Source: Arthrobacter sp. Soil763 (lineage in GTDB: Bacteria; Actinomycetota; Actinomycetes; Actinomycetales; Micrococcaceae). Taken from it: a DNA stretch of 64,000 bases. How positions within the stretch are numbered: position 1 is the first letter of the stretch; the number at the start of each line of letters is the position of its first letter. A program made the translations under genes and the position numbers. The DNA is taken from positions 253,685 through 317,684 of the forward strand of contig NZ_LMSH01000001.1 in NCBI RefSeq assembly GCF_001428365.1. Direction: 5' to 3'. Shown here one piece after another: positions 41,506 to 49,675 of the stretch. The notes beneath the pieces are model-generated. The model ran no database searches. It was not told the DNA's origin and worked only from the letters and a program-made list of their open reading frames with translations.

Positions 41506-42354
41506 ATGTCCGCACCCGCAGCAGGTTCCCGGACCCCGGCCGTCGCCGTAGGGTACGACGGTTCCGAATCCTCCCAGCTGGCCGTCCGCTGGGCCGCCGA
41601 GCACGCCGCCGTCCGGGGCATGTCCCTGCGGGTGGTGCATGCCTGGGTCTGGCCCATGTTCACTAAGGACCTCGGTCCGGTCCAGGGCGTCGCAGGCAGC
41701 GGCCTCCGGCACTCGGCCGAAACCATCTTGGCCGAGGGCATCGGCCTGGCCCGGGGCGTGGACCCCGGGCTCGACGTGGACGGCGTCATGGAGGCCGGGT
41801 TGCCTGCGCAGGTCCTGCGCCTGGCGGCGAAAGATGCCGCCCTGCTCGTTGTTGGAAGCCGCGGCATGGGCGGGGTCCTTGGACACCTGGCCGGCTCGGT
41901 GTGCCTGGACCTCGCCGGCTCCGCGCCCTGCCCGCTGATGGTGATCCGCCGGCCGCAGCTGCCGGGCAAACCCATCGCTGTCGGCGTCGACGCCGCCCCG
42001 GAGAGTTCCGCGGTGGTGGCGCAGGCCGCCGCCCTGGCCGCCGCCGTCGGGGGCGCGCTGCATCTGATCCACGTCGATCAGGACGGCAACCGGGCTCCCG
42101 CGCACGGCCGCCACACCCCGCTGCGCGGTGCGGAACTGCTGGATTATGCCGTGGAGGAAGCCCGGCGCCTCAACCCGGACCTGGCCGTTACCGGCGCCCT
42201 GGCGGAGGGGCGCGCGGCAGGCAGGGAACTCGTCGAAGCCGCCGAGGACGCGGACGTGCTGGTCCTCGGCACCCACCGCCGCGAGGGCGGTATCGGCAAC
42301 ACCGTTTCGGCGGTCCTGCACAAGGCCGCTTGCAATGTTCTGATCACCCGCTGA
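41506..42354 (+). CDS. Tandem universal stress protein, likely dormancy/hypoxia responsive
   Basis: 282 residues from the ATG at 41506 with a GGAGGA site; earlier in-frame starts are weaker. The first Usp domain has VAVGYDGSESSQLA and a full nucleotide signature (GSRGMGGVLGHLAGSV). The second (IAVGVDAAPESSAVV to VLGTHRREGGIGNTVS) has lost the Gx2G part, so only the first is likely to bind ATP. It begins the 41-55 kb cluster and has the best DosR-like box of the window upstream. Tandem Usps of this type are hallmark DosR-regulated proteins in mycobacteria. Confidence 0.9.
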   Translation: MSAPAAGSRTPAVAVGYDGSESSQLAVRWAAEHAAVRGMSLRVVHAWVWPMFTKDLGPVQGVAGSGLRHSAETILAEGIGLARGVDPGLDVDGVMEAGLPAQVLRLAAKDAALLVVGSRGMGGVLGHLAGSVCLDLAGSAPCPLMVIRRPQLPGKPIAVGVDAAPESSAVVAQAAALAAAVGGALHLIHVDQDGNRAPAHGRHTPLRGAELLDYAVEEARRLNPDLAVTGALAEGRAAGRELVEAAEDADVLVLGTHRREGGIGNTVSAVLHKAACNVLITR

Positions 42355-42396
42355 GCCGGGGCTCCGGCCCTGCGGCCGCAGCCCCGGATAGCGGAA

Positions 42397-42422
42397 CCGG
42401 CCCGCCCAGGGAGGCGGGCCGG
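42397..42422. terminator. GC-rich hairpin between the Usp and alcohol dehydrogenase genes
   Basis: CCGGCCCGCC and GGCGGGCCGG are perfect 10-base arms around a 6-base loop. No T run follows. It sits 25-51 bases before the alcohol dehydrogenase start, so it may terminate or attenuate part of the Usp transcript or slow its decay. Confidence 0.4.
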
Positions 42423-42447
42423 AGCAGACGCCGGGAAGGGAGGCCGC

Positions 42448-43452
42448 GTGCGAGCGTGGTGGGTTGCGCAGCCGGGGCCGATCGACTCCGGGCCGCTGGC
42501 GTCCGGCGAGCGCCCGGACCCCGTGCCGGGCCGCGGCGAGGTGCTGGTTCGGGTACGGACCTGCGGGGTGTGCCGGACGGACCTGCACCTTGCCGAGGGG
42601 GACCTGGCGCCCCGGCGCCCCGGCGTCATCCCCGGCCATGAGGTGGTCGGCGACGTGGTCCGCAACGGCCGCGACGCCACCCGGTTCCGGCCGGGCGAAC
42701 GGGTGGGCGTGGCCTGGCTGGGCGGCACCTGCCGGTCCTGCCGGTTCTGCCTGCGCGGGCAGGAAAACCTGTGCCTGGCGCCGACCTTTACCGGCTGGGA
42801 CCGCGACGGCGGCTACGCCGAGCTGCTTACCGTCGCCGAGGATTTCGCCTATCGGATCCCCGATTCCTTCCGCGACGAGGAAGCCGCGCCGCTGTTGTGC
42901 GCCGGCATCATCGGCTACCGTGCCCTGCTCCGGGCCGACCTGCCGGCCGGGGGCCGGCTGGGCATCTACGGGTTCGGCGCCTCGGCCCACCTCGCCGCCC
43001 AGATCGCGCTCTACCAGGGCGCCCGCGTCTACGTCATGACCCGGTCGGGCCAGGCCCGGCAGCTGGCCCTGGACCTCGGGGCCACCTTCGCCGGCGGCGC
43101 CGAAGAGGAACCGCCGGAGCCCCTGGACGCCGCCATCCTCTTCGCCCCCGCCGGCGGGCTGGTGCCGCCCGCGCTGCGGGCCCTGGACCGCGGCGGGACA
43201 CTCGCGGTCGCCGGCATCCACCTCAGCGACATCCCGCCCCTGCACTACGCGTCCGAGCTGTTCCAGGAGCGCCAGCTGCGCAGCGTCACCGCCAATACCC
43301 GGGCCGACGGCGAGGAGTTCTTCCGGATCGCCGCCGAAATCCCGCTCCGCCCCACCACCGTGGCCTACCCCTTCGAGGCTGCCGACCAGGCCCTGCGGGA
43401 CCTGGCCGCGGACCGGGTGACCGGCGCCGCCGTCGTCCGCGTCAGCTCCTAG
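42448..43452 (+). CDS. Zinc-dependent alcohol dehydrogenase
   Basis: 334 residues from the GTG 42448 (GGGAGG upstream). Catalytic zinc ligands C39 and the HE pair 64-65 (PGHEVVG) are present, and the structural zinc site has its four Cys at 95, 98, 101 and 109 (CRSCRFCLRGQENLC). The NAD(P) fold contains GIYGFGASAHLAAQIA. Medium-chain dehydrogenases of this AdhA-like subgroup interconvert alcohols and aldehydes. Following a Usp gene, it would suit reoxidation of cofactor at low oxygen. Its stop (CTAG) is shared with the convergent GH65 gene. Confidence 0.9.
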   Translation: MRAWWVAQPGPIDSGPLASGERPDPVPGRGEVLVRVRTCGVCRTDLHLAEGDLAPRRPGVIPGHEVVGDVVRNGRDATRFRPGERVGVAWLGGTCRSCRFCLRGQENLCLAPTFTGWDRDGGYAELLTVAEDFAYRIPDSFRDEEAAPLLCAGIIGYRALLRADLPAGGRLGIYGFGASAHLAAQIALYQGARVYVMTRSGQARQLALDLGATFAGGAEEEPPEPLDAAILFAPAGGLVPPALRALDRGGTLAVAGIHLSDIPPLHYASELFQERQLRSVTANTRADGEEFFRIAAEIPLRPTTVAYPFEAADQALRDLAADRVTGAAVVRVSS

Positions 43453-46403
43453 CCCGCGGTCCGGCCGCTCCCCCAGCTGCTCCTGCCCCGGCGGTGCGCG
43501 GCGGGGGATGTGGAAAATTCGTGCCGCGCCCCCGCCCGCAGCAGCACGTGCTGGCCGCCCACCCGGACCAGGACCGGGGCGGCGTCGCCGGGGGCGGCGG
43601 ACACCACCAGCCGGTCCGTTTCCAGGTCCACGGCCAGCAGCTGGTCGCGGTAGCGGACCTGGAAGGCGACCCGGCGCAGCTCGGCCGGCAGCCGCGGGGT
43701 GAAGTCGAGCGCATCGCGGGTGATCCGCAGCCCCGCGAAGCTGCGCTGGACGACGTCGATCGTCCCGGCCATGGCGCCCAGGTGGATGCCGGAGCTGGTG
43801 GTGCCGCCCTGGGTGTCGTCCAGGTCCGCGTCCAGGGCCTCGCGGAAGGTGGCCCAGGCGCGTTCGGGATCGTACTGGACCAGGACCGAGGCGTGTGCCA
43901 CCCGACTGAGCGTGGACCCGTGCGCGGTCCGGGCCAGGTAATAGTCAACGGTCGCGGCCAGCTGCCCGGCGCTGACGGGGTAGCCCAGCCGGGCCAGGAA
44001 GCCCGCCAGCTGGTCCTCGCCCAGGACGTAGAACAGCATCAGGACATCGGCCTGCTTGGCCAGCCGGTAGTGGTTGGTGCTGTCCCCTTCGGCTTCCAGG
44101 ATGAGGTCCAACCGCTCGATGTTGCGGTAGCTGCGGCGGTAGTGGTCCCAGTCCAGTTCGCGCATTGCCTCGTAGCCGGCGAACTGGCTGATGATCCCGT
44201 CCCCGTGGAAGGGCACGAACATGCGCCGGCTCAGCCGTGCCCAGGCCGCGATCTCCCCGGCGCTGATGCCCAGCCGGGCCCGGAGGTCCTCCATGTCGAA
44301 GCCCCGGACCGAGCGCATGATCCACTCGGCCTGGTCGAACACCCAGGCGGCCATGATGTTCGTGTAGGCGTTGTCGTCCAGCCCTCCGCCGGGGTTGTCC
44401 GGCGGGCCGGTGTGGTACTCGTCCGGGCCCATGACCCCGCGCAGGTGGAACCGGTCATCCAGCGGGTCGTAGTCGGCCAGGGAGGCGAAGAGGCGCGCGA
44501 CGTCGACGATCAGTTCCGCGCCGTGCTGGGTCAGCCAGCCGCGGTCCTGCGTGGCCTCGAAATACTGCCAGGCGTTGTAGGCGACGGCCAGTCCGACGTG
44601 GCGCTGCCGGTGCGAGTAGTCCGGCATCCAGTGGCCGGATAGTTTGTTGTACAGCAGCGTCGGGGTCTGCTCGGTGCCGTCGCTGCCGCTCTGCCACGGG
44701 AAGAGCGCACCCCGGAGCCCGGCCCGCCGGGCGGCGTCGCGGGCGGTGCCGAGCCGGCGCCAGCGGTAGTCGATCAGTTCCCGGGCCAGCGACGGCAGCC
44801 GGGAGTTCAGCACCGGCAGCACGAACAGCTCGTCCCAAAAGACGTGGCCCCGGTAGCCTTCGCCGTGCAGGCCGCGGGCGGGGACCCCGGCGTCGAGTTC
44901 CGCCGTGTGCGTGGTCAGGGTCTGCAGCAGGTGAAAGACGTGCAGGTTCAGGATCAGCTGCGCCTGCGAGGGCGCGTCGGATTCGATGATGAATGGCGCC
45001 AGCAGCAGCGACCACGCCCGCTCGTGGTCGGCCAGCAGCACCGCAAAACTGCCCGAGCGCGCCAGCACGGCTTCGGCCCCGGTCAGCGGCGAGGAGACGG
45101 CGTGGTCCCGGGAACTGGCCACCCCGACCGACTTGGTCACCGTCACCGGCACCCCGTCCGCGGCCGGCACCTCGAAGCGGTGGGCGTAGAGGCCGCCCAG
45201 CCGTTCGAACGCCGGATTCGCCGGCCCGGACACCTCGGTGCGCAGCGCCAGGGCGATGCCGACCCGGCTCTGGCTGGTCTGCGCCTGCACCCGCAGCCCG
45301 ACGGCGCCGCGGCCGGCGCTTTCCTCGCTCACCTCCACCGCCGCCAGATGCCGGGTGGACAGCTGGGCGTCCTCGGGCACATTGGTATTGGTGACCTCCG
45401 TGTCGCAGCCGCTGCGGACGCTGATCCGGCCGCTCCAGCCGTCCGCGGTGAGCACGGTCTCGAGGGCGGCGAGGTGGGGCTCCGCCATCGAGACCAGCCG
45501 GCGCTGCACCACCCTCAGCCGCCGCCCGGCGTCGTCCTCCAGCACCGCCTCCCGGGTCAGGAGGGCGCGCTTCAGGTCCAGGGTGCGGTGCTCGCTGCGC
45601 AGCGTGAGCCCTCCCTCGGACCACCAGGGGCCGTCGCCGACCCGGAGGTCCAGGTGCAGCCAGTTGGGGATGTTCACCATGTGCTCATCGACGGTGAGCT
45701 CGCCCTGCACCACGCTGGCGAGCCGGTTGTAGACGCCCGCCAGGTAGCTGCCCGGGTAGTGGATGCCGCCGCCGCGGTGTTCCGGGGCGGCGCCGCGGGC
45801 GGCCATGTAGCCGTTCCCCAGGGTGGTCAGGGCCTCGCGGTGGCCCTCGTGCGCCGGGTCGAACCCCTCGTAGACGAGCAGCCAGGGGTCGCTGATGACC
45901 AGGCCGATGTCCAGTTCGCTGACGTCCTCGACCACGACGTCGGCGCCCGCGGCCTCCAGCTCGGCCCGGCGGCCGGCGCGGTCGATGCCGACGACGAGTC
46001 CGAAGCCGGCCCGGCGGCCGGCCGCGGCCCCGTCGGCCTCGGCGACAATGGCCATGGCCCGGGCGGGGCGGATATCCAGCCGCCGCACCGCCTCCAGCGT
46101 AGGGTCGGGTCTCCCGCCGGCCGCGGGCACCCCGGGCTGCGCTGCGGCCCAGTCCCCGTCGACGACCTCGTCGAAGAACCCGGCCAGGCCGGCGCCGTCC
46201 AGGAGCGCCGCGGCGCCCGGAACCGAGGTGGCCAGGAGAACCGGAACCCGGCCCGCTTTGAGCCGCTCCAGCAGGGAGACGGTACCCGGAAAGGCCGGTG
46301 GCCCGGCCGGGGCCTCTGCGACGTCCAGCACCACGCCGTCGAGCCCGAAGACCACCGCGTCGACGGGCGCCAGTGCAGCTGCAACCGTCGGCGACTCCGT
46401 CAT
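43449..46403 (-). CDS. Glycoside hydrolase family 65 phosphorylase with N-terminal degenerate HAD domain
   Basis: 984 residues. Residues 10-175 are HAD-like: FGLDGVVLD at 19-27, where the nucleophile Asp of the FDLDG motif is Gly20 (codon at 46344-46346) and D22 remains. The motif-III Lys is replaced (GRPDP) and the motif-IV acidic pair is altered (VAEADGAAAG). The domain is probably inactive. From about residue 175 comes a complete GH65 protein with catalytic Glu662 in MGPDEYH and the phosphate-site region GTTSSGIHLGAMAGT. GH65 enzymes reversibly phosphorolyse maltose, trehalose, kojibiose and similar disaccharides; the exact one is not readable here. The HAD-GH65 layout recalls mycobacterial Rv2006, a DosR-region gene (from memory). 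Confidence 0.88.
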   Translation of the reverse strand: MTESPTVAAALAPVDAVVFGLDGVVLDVAEAPAGPPAFPGTVSLLERLKAGRVPVLLATSVPGAAALLDGAGLAGFFDEVVDGDWAAAQPGVPAAGGRPDPTLEAVRRLDIRPARAMAIVAEADGAAAGRRAGFGLVVGIDRAGRRAELEAAGADVVVEDVSELDIGLVISDPWLLVYEGFDPAHEGHREALTTLGNGYMAARGAAPEHRGGGIHYPGSYLAGVYNRLASVVQGELTVDEHMVNIPNWLHLDLRVGDGPWWSEGGLTLRSEHRTLDLKRALLTREAVLEDDAGRRLRVVQRRLVSMAEPHLAALETVLTADGWSGRISVRSGCDTEVTNTNVPEDAQLSTRHLAAVEVSEESAGRGAVGLRVQAQTSQSRVGIALALRTEVSGPANPAFERLGGLYAHRFEVPAADGVPVTVTKSVGVASSRDHAVSSPLTGAEAVLARSGSFAVLLADHERAWSLLLAPFIIESDAPSQAQLILNLHVFHLLQTLTTHTAELDAGVPARGLHGEGYRGHVFWDELFVLPVLNSRLPSLARELIDYRWRRLGTARDAARRAGLRGALFPWQSGSDGTEQTPTLLYNKLSGHWMPDYSHRQRHVGLAVAYNAWQYFEATQDRGWLTQHGAELIVDVARLFASLADYDPLDDRFHLRGVMGPDEYHTGPPDNPGGGLDDNAYTNIMAAWVFDQAEWIMRSVRGFDMEDLRARLGISAGEIAAWARLSRRMFVPFHGDGIISQFAGYEAMRELDWDHYRRSYRNIERLDLILEAEGDSTNHYRLAKQADVLMLFYVLGEDQLAGFLARLGYPVSAGQLAATVDYYLARTAHGSTLSRVAHASVLVQYDPERAWATFREALDADLDDTQGGTTSSGIHLGAMAGTIDVVQRSFAGLRITRDALDFTPRLPAELRRVAFQVRYRDQLLAVDLETDRLVVSAAPGDAAPVLVRVGGQHVLLRAGARHEFSTSPAAHRRGRSSWGSGRTAG

Positions 46404-46462
46404 GCGTCATTCGTACCAGTCATCCGGGCCCGGCAACAGTGCCGGCATCCGGGCGCGCGGCC

Positions 46463-47425
46463 TCAGCCGAGGAGCGCGTCGAGGGTGGTGAAGCCGTAGC
46501 CGGCCTGGCGGATCCGGTCGATGATGCGCGGCAGGGCGTCCGCGTCCAGCGTGCTGCCGTCGTCGGGATTGGACCCGATGTGCATCAGGACGATCTCCCC
46601 CGGCTGCAGGGCGGCCAGCACCCGGTCCTCAACGATCCGGGCCGTGATGCCGCCGCTGGTCCCCTTCCAGCCCAGCGTGTCCACGGTCCAGCGGACCGGC
46701 ACGTAGCCCAGGGCGTTGACGGCGGCGATGGTCCGGGCGTCGCGCTCGCCGAACGGAAAGCGGAACAGCGGCCGCGGCTCCGCGCCGCCGGCGGAAATCG
46801 CCGCCCGGGCGTCGGCCAGCTGCGCGGCGATCTGCGCGTCGCTCAGCGAGGTGAACCCGGGGTGGGTCATGGAGTGGTTGCCCACCCGGTGCCCGGCCGC
46901 GGTAATCGACGCCACGCCCGCGGGGTTGGCGCTGGCCCAGGTGCCGGTCAGGAAGAATGTGGCCCGCACGCCGGCGGCAGCCAGGGTCCGCAGGATGGAC
47001 GGCAGGCCCGCGGAGTTCGCCCCGGCGTCGAAGGTCAGGGCCACCGCGCGGCCGGCACCGGGGATGACCTCGACGTCGACGCCCCGGAGGGCCGCGGGGA
47101 ACGGCTCCGCGGGAGGTGGCGGGGCGGGCGGTGGCGGCGCGACCGTGGCGGGAGGCTTCGACGTCGGAGGCGCGGGCGGAGTCGGTGTCGGTGTTGGAGA
47201 CGGCGTAGTCGGTGTTGGAGACGGCGTGGCCCGGGCGGTACTCGGACTGGCCGTCGGGGTCGCGGCCGGGGTTGCGGTGGCGCTTGACGCGGCGGGGGTT
47301 TGGGGTGCGGAGGCGGGCGGCCCGGCGCCGAGGACCACCGCGGCCACGACGATGCCGACGATGAGCAGTGCCGCTGCCGCGAGGGCAATCAGGCGACGCC
47401 GGTCCGCGGCGAGGGTCGACCACAT
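46463..47425 (-). CDS. Polysaccharide deacetylase (CE4) with Pro/Thr stalk, membrane anchored
   Basis: 320 residues from the ATG 47423-47425; a GTG 15 bases earlier is an alternative. A membrane anchor (LIALAAAALLIVGIVVAAVVLG) is followed by a long Ser/Thr/Pro stalk (about residues 40-110) built on two copies of a 19-base repeat. The NodB-fold domain has ALTFDAGANSAG (motif 1, where the second Asp of TFDDG is Ala), HSMTH (motif 2), RFPFGE (motif 3) and VLMHIG. The catalytic Asp and both metal His stay. It removes N-acetyl groups from a wall sugar such as peptidoglycan or chitin outside the membrane. A DosR-like box is just upstream. Confidence 0.87.
   Translation of the reverse strand: MWSTLAADRRRLIALAAAALLIVGIVVAAVVLGAGPPASAPQTPAASSATATPAATPTASPSTARATPSPTPTTPSPTPTPTPPAPPTSKPPATVAPPPPAPPPPAEPFPAALRGVDVEVIPGAGRAVALTFDAGANSAGLPSILRTLAAAGVRATFFLTGTWASANPAGVASITAAGHRVGNHSMTHPGFTSLSDAQIAAQLADARAAISAGGAEPRPLFRFPFGERDARTIAAVNALGYVPVRWTVDTLGWKGTSGGITARIVEDRVLAALQPGEIVLMHIGSNPDDGSTLDADALPRIIDRIRQAGYGFTTLDALLG
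47188..47227. repeat. 19-base direct repeat inside the deacetylase stalk
   Basis: The same 19 bases occur at 47188-47206 and 47209-47227, with a 21-base period. They encode Pro-Ser-Pro-Thr-Pro units of the stalk. In-frame repeats like this can change length by slippage and alter how far the catalytic domain reaches. Confidence 0.72.
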
Positions 47426-47459
47426 GGTCCACCGTGGCACCAGGGGCCACGCACGTGCA

Positions 47460-47474
47460 AGGGCTGAAAGGCCC
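47460..47474. promoter_or_regulatory. DosR-like box before the polysaccharide deacetylase
   Basis: AGGGCTGAAAGGCCC agrees with AGGGCCnAAAGTCCC at 12 of 14 defined positions. It lies 35-49 bases before the ATG at 47425 and about 250 bases before the P-type ATPase gene on the other strand. Confidence 0.45.
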
Positions 47475-47482
47475 GCGCCGCC

Positions 47483-47645
47483 GCGCGAACGTACACTTCA
47501 GGCCCCACCCCACGCGCGAACGTACACTTCGGGCCCTGCCGCGGCGCGTCTCCTGGGCGCCTAGTGTCCGTTCGCGCAACCCCAGAGGGCGCCAAGTGTC
47601 TGTTCGCGCAACCCCCGAGGGCGCCAAGTGTCCGTTCGCGCAACC
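47483..47645. repeat. Array of 31-base repeats in opposed orientation
   Basis: Two units begin GCGCGAACGTACACTT (47483 and 47514, 31 bases apart). Three units in the opposite sense contain AGTGTnnGTTCGCGC (from 47559, 47590 and 47622, 31 and 32 bases apart). The inner core reads AAGTGTACGTTCGCGC in complement. The 2 plus 3 layout around a central gap can fold back on itself. It fills most of the 300-base region between the deacetylase and the ATPase. It has no CRISPR-type spacers. Confidence 0.85.
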
Positions 47646-47725
47646 TAAGCGGGGCTGCCGGGGCGGCAGTAGGATGCAAGGAGGCGCGGGCGCCGGTCTT
47701 GCGCAACGGACGGAACGGGACCACC

Positions 47726-49675
47726 GTGAAACTTGCGCTCCGGTATCCTCTGGTGACGGGCACGGTCGCTGCCCTCGTGGCGGTCATTCTGCTGCTGGTC
47801 TCCGGCCAGGAAGGCATCGCCCGGGCCGCCGCCAGCGTCTACGCCCTGGCCGTGGCCGCCTACCTCGCCGTCGGCATGGTCCGCCGGCTGCTCGCCGGGC
47901 AGTGGGGCATCGACATCCTGGCCGTCACCGCCATCGTCAGCACCGTCCTGGTGGGCGAATATATCGCCTCGATGATCATCGTGCTCATGATGGCCGGCGG
48001 CACAGCCCTGGAGGATTACGCCGCCGGGCGGGCCAAGAAGGAACTGACGTCCCTGCTGGAGCGGGTCCCGCAGACCGCCCACCGGGAACGCGCCGGCGCC
48101 AACGGCGGCAATGCAACAAGCACCGACGGCCACCACGAGGACGTGGCCGCCACCGACGTCGCCGTCGGCGACATCCTCCTGGTGCGGCCCGGTGAAGTGG
48201 TGCCGCTGGACGGCGTCCTGCTCTCCGAAGCCGGAACCTTCGACGAATCCTCCCTCACCGGCGAAAGCCTGCCGGTGGAACGCGCCGCGGGCGATGGCCT
48301 GATGAGCGGCTCGCTCAACGGCGAGGCCGCCATCCGCATGCGGGTCACCGCGCGGATGGAGGACTCGCAGTACAGCCGGATCGTGGCCCTGGTGAAGGAG
48401 GCGGCCGAAAGCAAGGCCCCCATGGTCCGTCTCGCCGACCGCTACGCCGTGCCGTTCACCGCCCTGGCCTACGCCCTCGGTGCGGCCGGCTGGATCATCA
48501 GCGGCAGCCCGGCCCGCTTCGCCGAGGTCCTGGTGGTCGCCACGCCCTGCCCGCTGCTGATCGCCGCGCCCGTGGCGTTCCTGGGCGGCATGAGCCGGGC
48601 GGCCCGCGGCGGGATCATCGTCAAATACGCCGGGGTGCTGGAACTGCTGGGCCGGATCCGGACCGCCGCGTTCGACAAGACCGGCACCCTGACCTACGGC
48701 CGGCCCGCCCTGGTCGAAATCCGGGCCGCCGGGTCGCTGCCCGAGGACGAGGTGCTGCGGCTGGCCGCCTCCGCCGAGCAGTACTCCTCGCACGTACTGG
48801 CCGCCTCCGTGATGGACGCGGCCCGCTCCCGGGTGCTGGCCTTCGAGGGAGCCTCGGAAGCCACCGAGTACGCCACCCACGGGGTCCGCGCCCGGCTGGC
48901 CGGCCAGGACGTGGTGGTGGGCAAACCGAACTTCGTGGCGGAATCGGTCAACGGGGTGGAGGAAATAGAGCTTGCCAGCGGGCAACTGGCCATCTACGTG
49001 GGGGTGGACGGCGAATTCGCCGGCACCCTCGTCATGAGCGATCCCATCCGCGCCGAGGCCCGCCGCACCTTGGGTGAGCTCCAGCGCCTGGGCGTGACTG
49101 AAACGGTGATGCTGACCGGCGACGCCCTCGCCACCGCCGAGCACATCGCCGAAGCCGCCGGGCTGACGGACGTCCGCGCCGAGTGCCTGCCGCCGGACAA
49201 GGTCGAGGCGGTGCGCGCCCTGCCCGGCCGCCCGGTCATGATGGTCGGCGACGGCGTCAACGACGCCCCGGTCCTGGCCGTCGCCGACGTCGGCATCGCC
49301 ATGGGGGCGCGCGGCTCGACGGCGGCCGGCGAGTCCGCCGACGTCGTGATCATCCTGGACGACCTGTCCAAGGTCGCCTCCGCGGTGCGGATCGGCCAGC
49401 GGACGGTCAAGGTGGCGCTGCAGAGCATCTGGATCGGGATCGCCCTGAGCGTGGCGCTGATGATCGCGGCGGCCGCCGGCTACGTGCCCGCCATCGCCGG
49501 CGCCCTGTCCCAGGAGGTCGTGGACCTGGCCACCATCCTGAACGCGCTGCGCGCGCTGGGGCCCGGCCGCCGGGCGCCGGCACCTGGCGGGACGGACCGG
49601 GCGGACGGGGCGGACCAGCCGGCTAGCCGCGGAGGCGGCCCTGCTCGGCTGCGGCGATCCGCGGAACAGTCCTGA
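47726..49675 (+). CDS. Heavy-metal P1B-type ATPase without N-terminal metal-binding domain
   Basis: 649 residues from the GTG 47726; a longer open frame back to 47564 runs through the repeat array. Membrane metal site TPCP at 273-276, phosphorylation site DKTGT with Asp317, TGES at 178-181, GDGVNDAP in the hinge. The usual HP dipeptide region reads SSHVLA, a variant. There is no CxxC domain. A His-rich loop (NATSTDGHHEDVAATD, about 129-144) is inserted in the actuator domain. The TPC motif separates it from copper (CPC) pumps, so the metal is uncertain. The 3' end overlaps the convergent ppsA by 53 bases. Confidence 0.9.
   Translation: MKLALRYPLVTGTVAALVAVILLLVSGQEGIARAAASVYALAVAAYLAVGMVRRLLAGQWGIDILAVTAIVSTVLVGEYIASMIIVLMMAGGTALEDYAAGRAKKELTSLLERVPQTAHRERAGANGGNATSTDGHHEDVAATDVAVGDILLVRPGEVVPLDGVLLSEAGTFDESSLTGESLPVERAAGDGLMSGSLNGEAAIRMRVTARMEDSQYSRIVALVKEAAESKAPMVRLADRYAVPFTALAYALGAAGWIISGSPARFAEVLVVATPCPLLIAAPVAFLGGMSRAARGGIIVKYAGVLELLGRIRTAAFDKTGTLTYGRPALVEIRAAGSLPEDEVLRLAASAEQYSSHVLAASVMDAARSRVLAFEGASEATEYATHGVRARLAGQDVVVGKPNFVAESVNGVEEIELASGQLAIYVGVDGEFAGTLVMSDPIRAEARRTLGELQRLGVTETVMLTGDALATAEHIAEAAGLTDVRAECLPPDKVEAVRALPGRPVMMVGDGVNDAPVLAVADVGIAMGARGSTAAGESADVVIILDDLSKVASAVRIGQRTVKVALQSIWIGIALSVALMIAAAAGYVPAIAGALSQEVVDLATILNALRALGPGRRAPAPGGTDRADGADQPASRGGGPARLRRSAEQS

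Noticed and set aside
38977..43245. Minus-strand open frame of 1422 codons across the stress operon and Usp genes
   Set aside because: It runs opposite to well-supported genes (holin-like, DUF3618, BrkB, Usp, alcohol dehydrogenase) and is a by-product of high-GC codon use. Its product is low-complexity Gly/Arg/Gln-rich with no domain.
44844..46499. Plus-strand open frame of 551 codons opposite the GH65 gene
   Set aside because: Mirror of GC-rich GH65 codons; the GH65 protein is full-length with its catalytic Glu.
47483..47645. Possible CRISPR array
   Set aside because: Units are 31 bases apart with the repeated part taking up most of the period, two orientations occur, and no cas gene is near.
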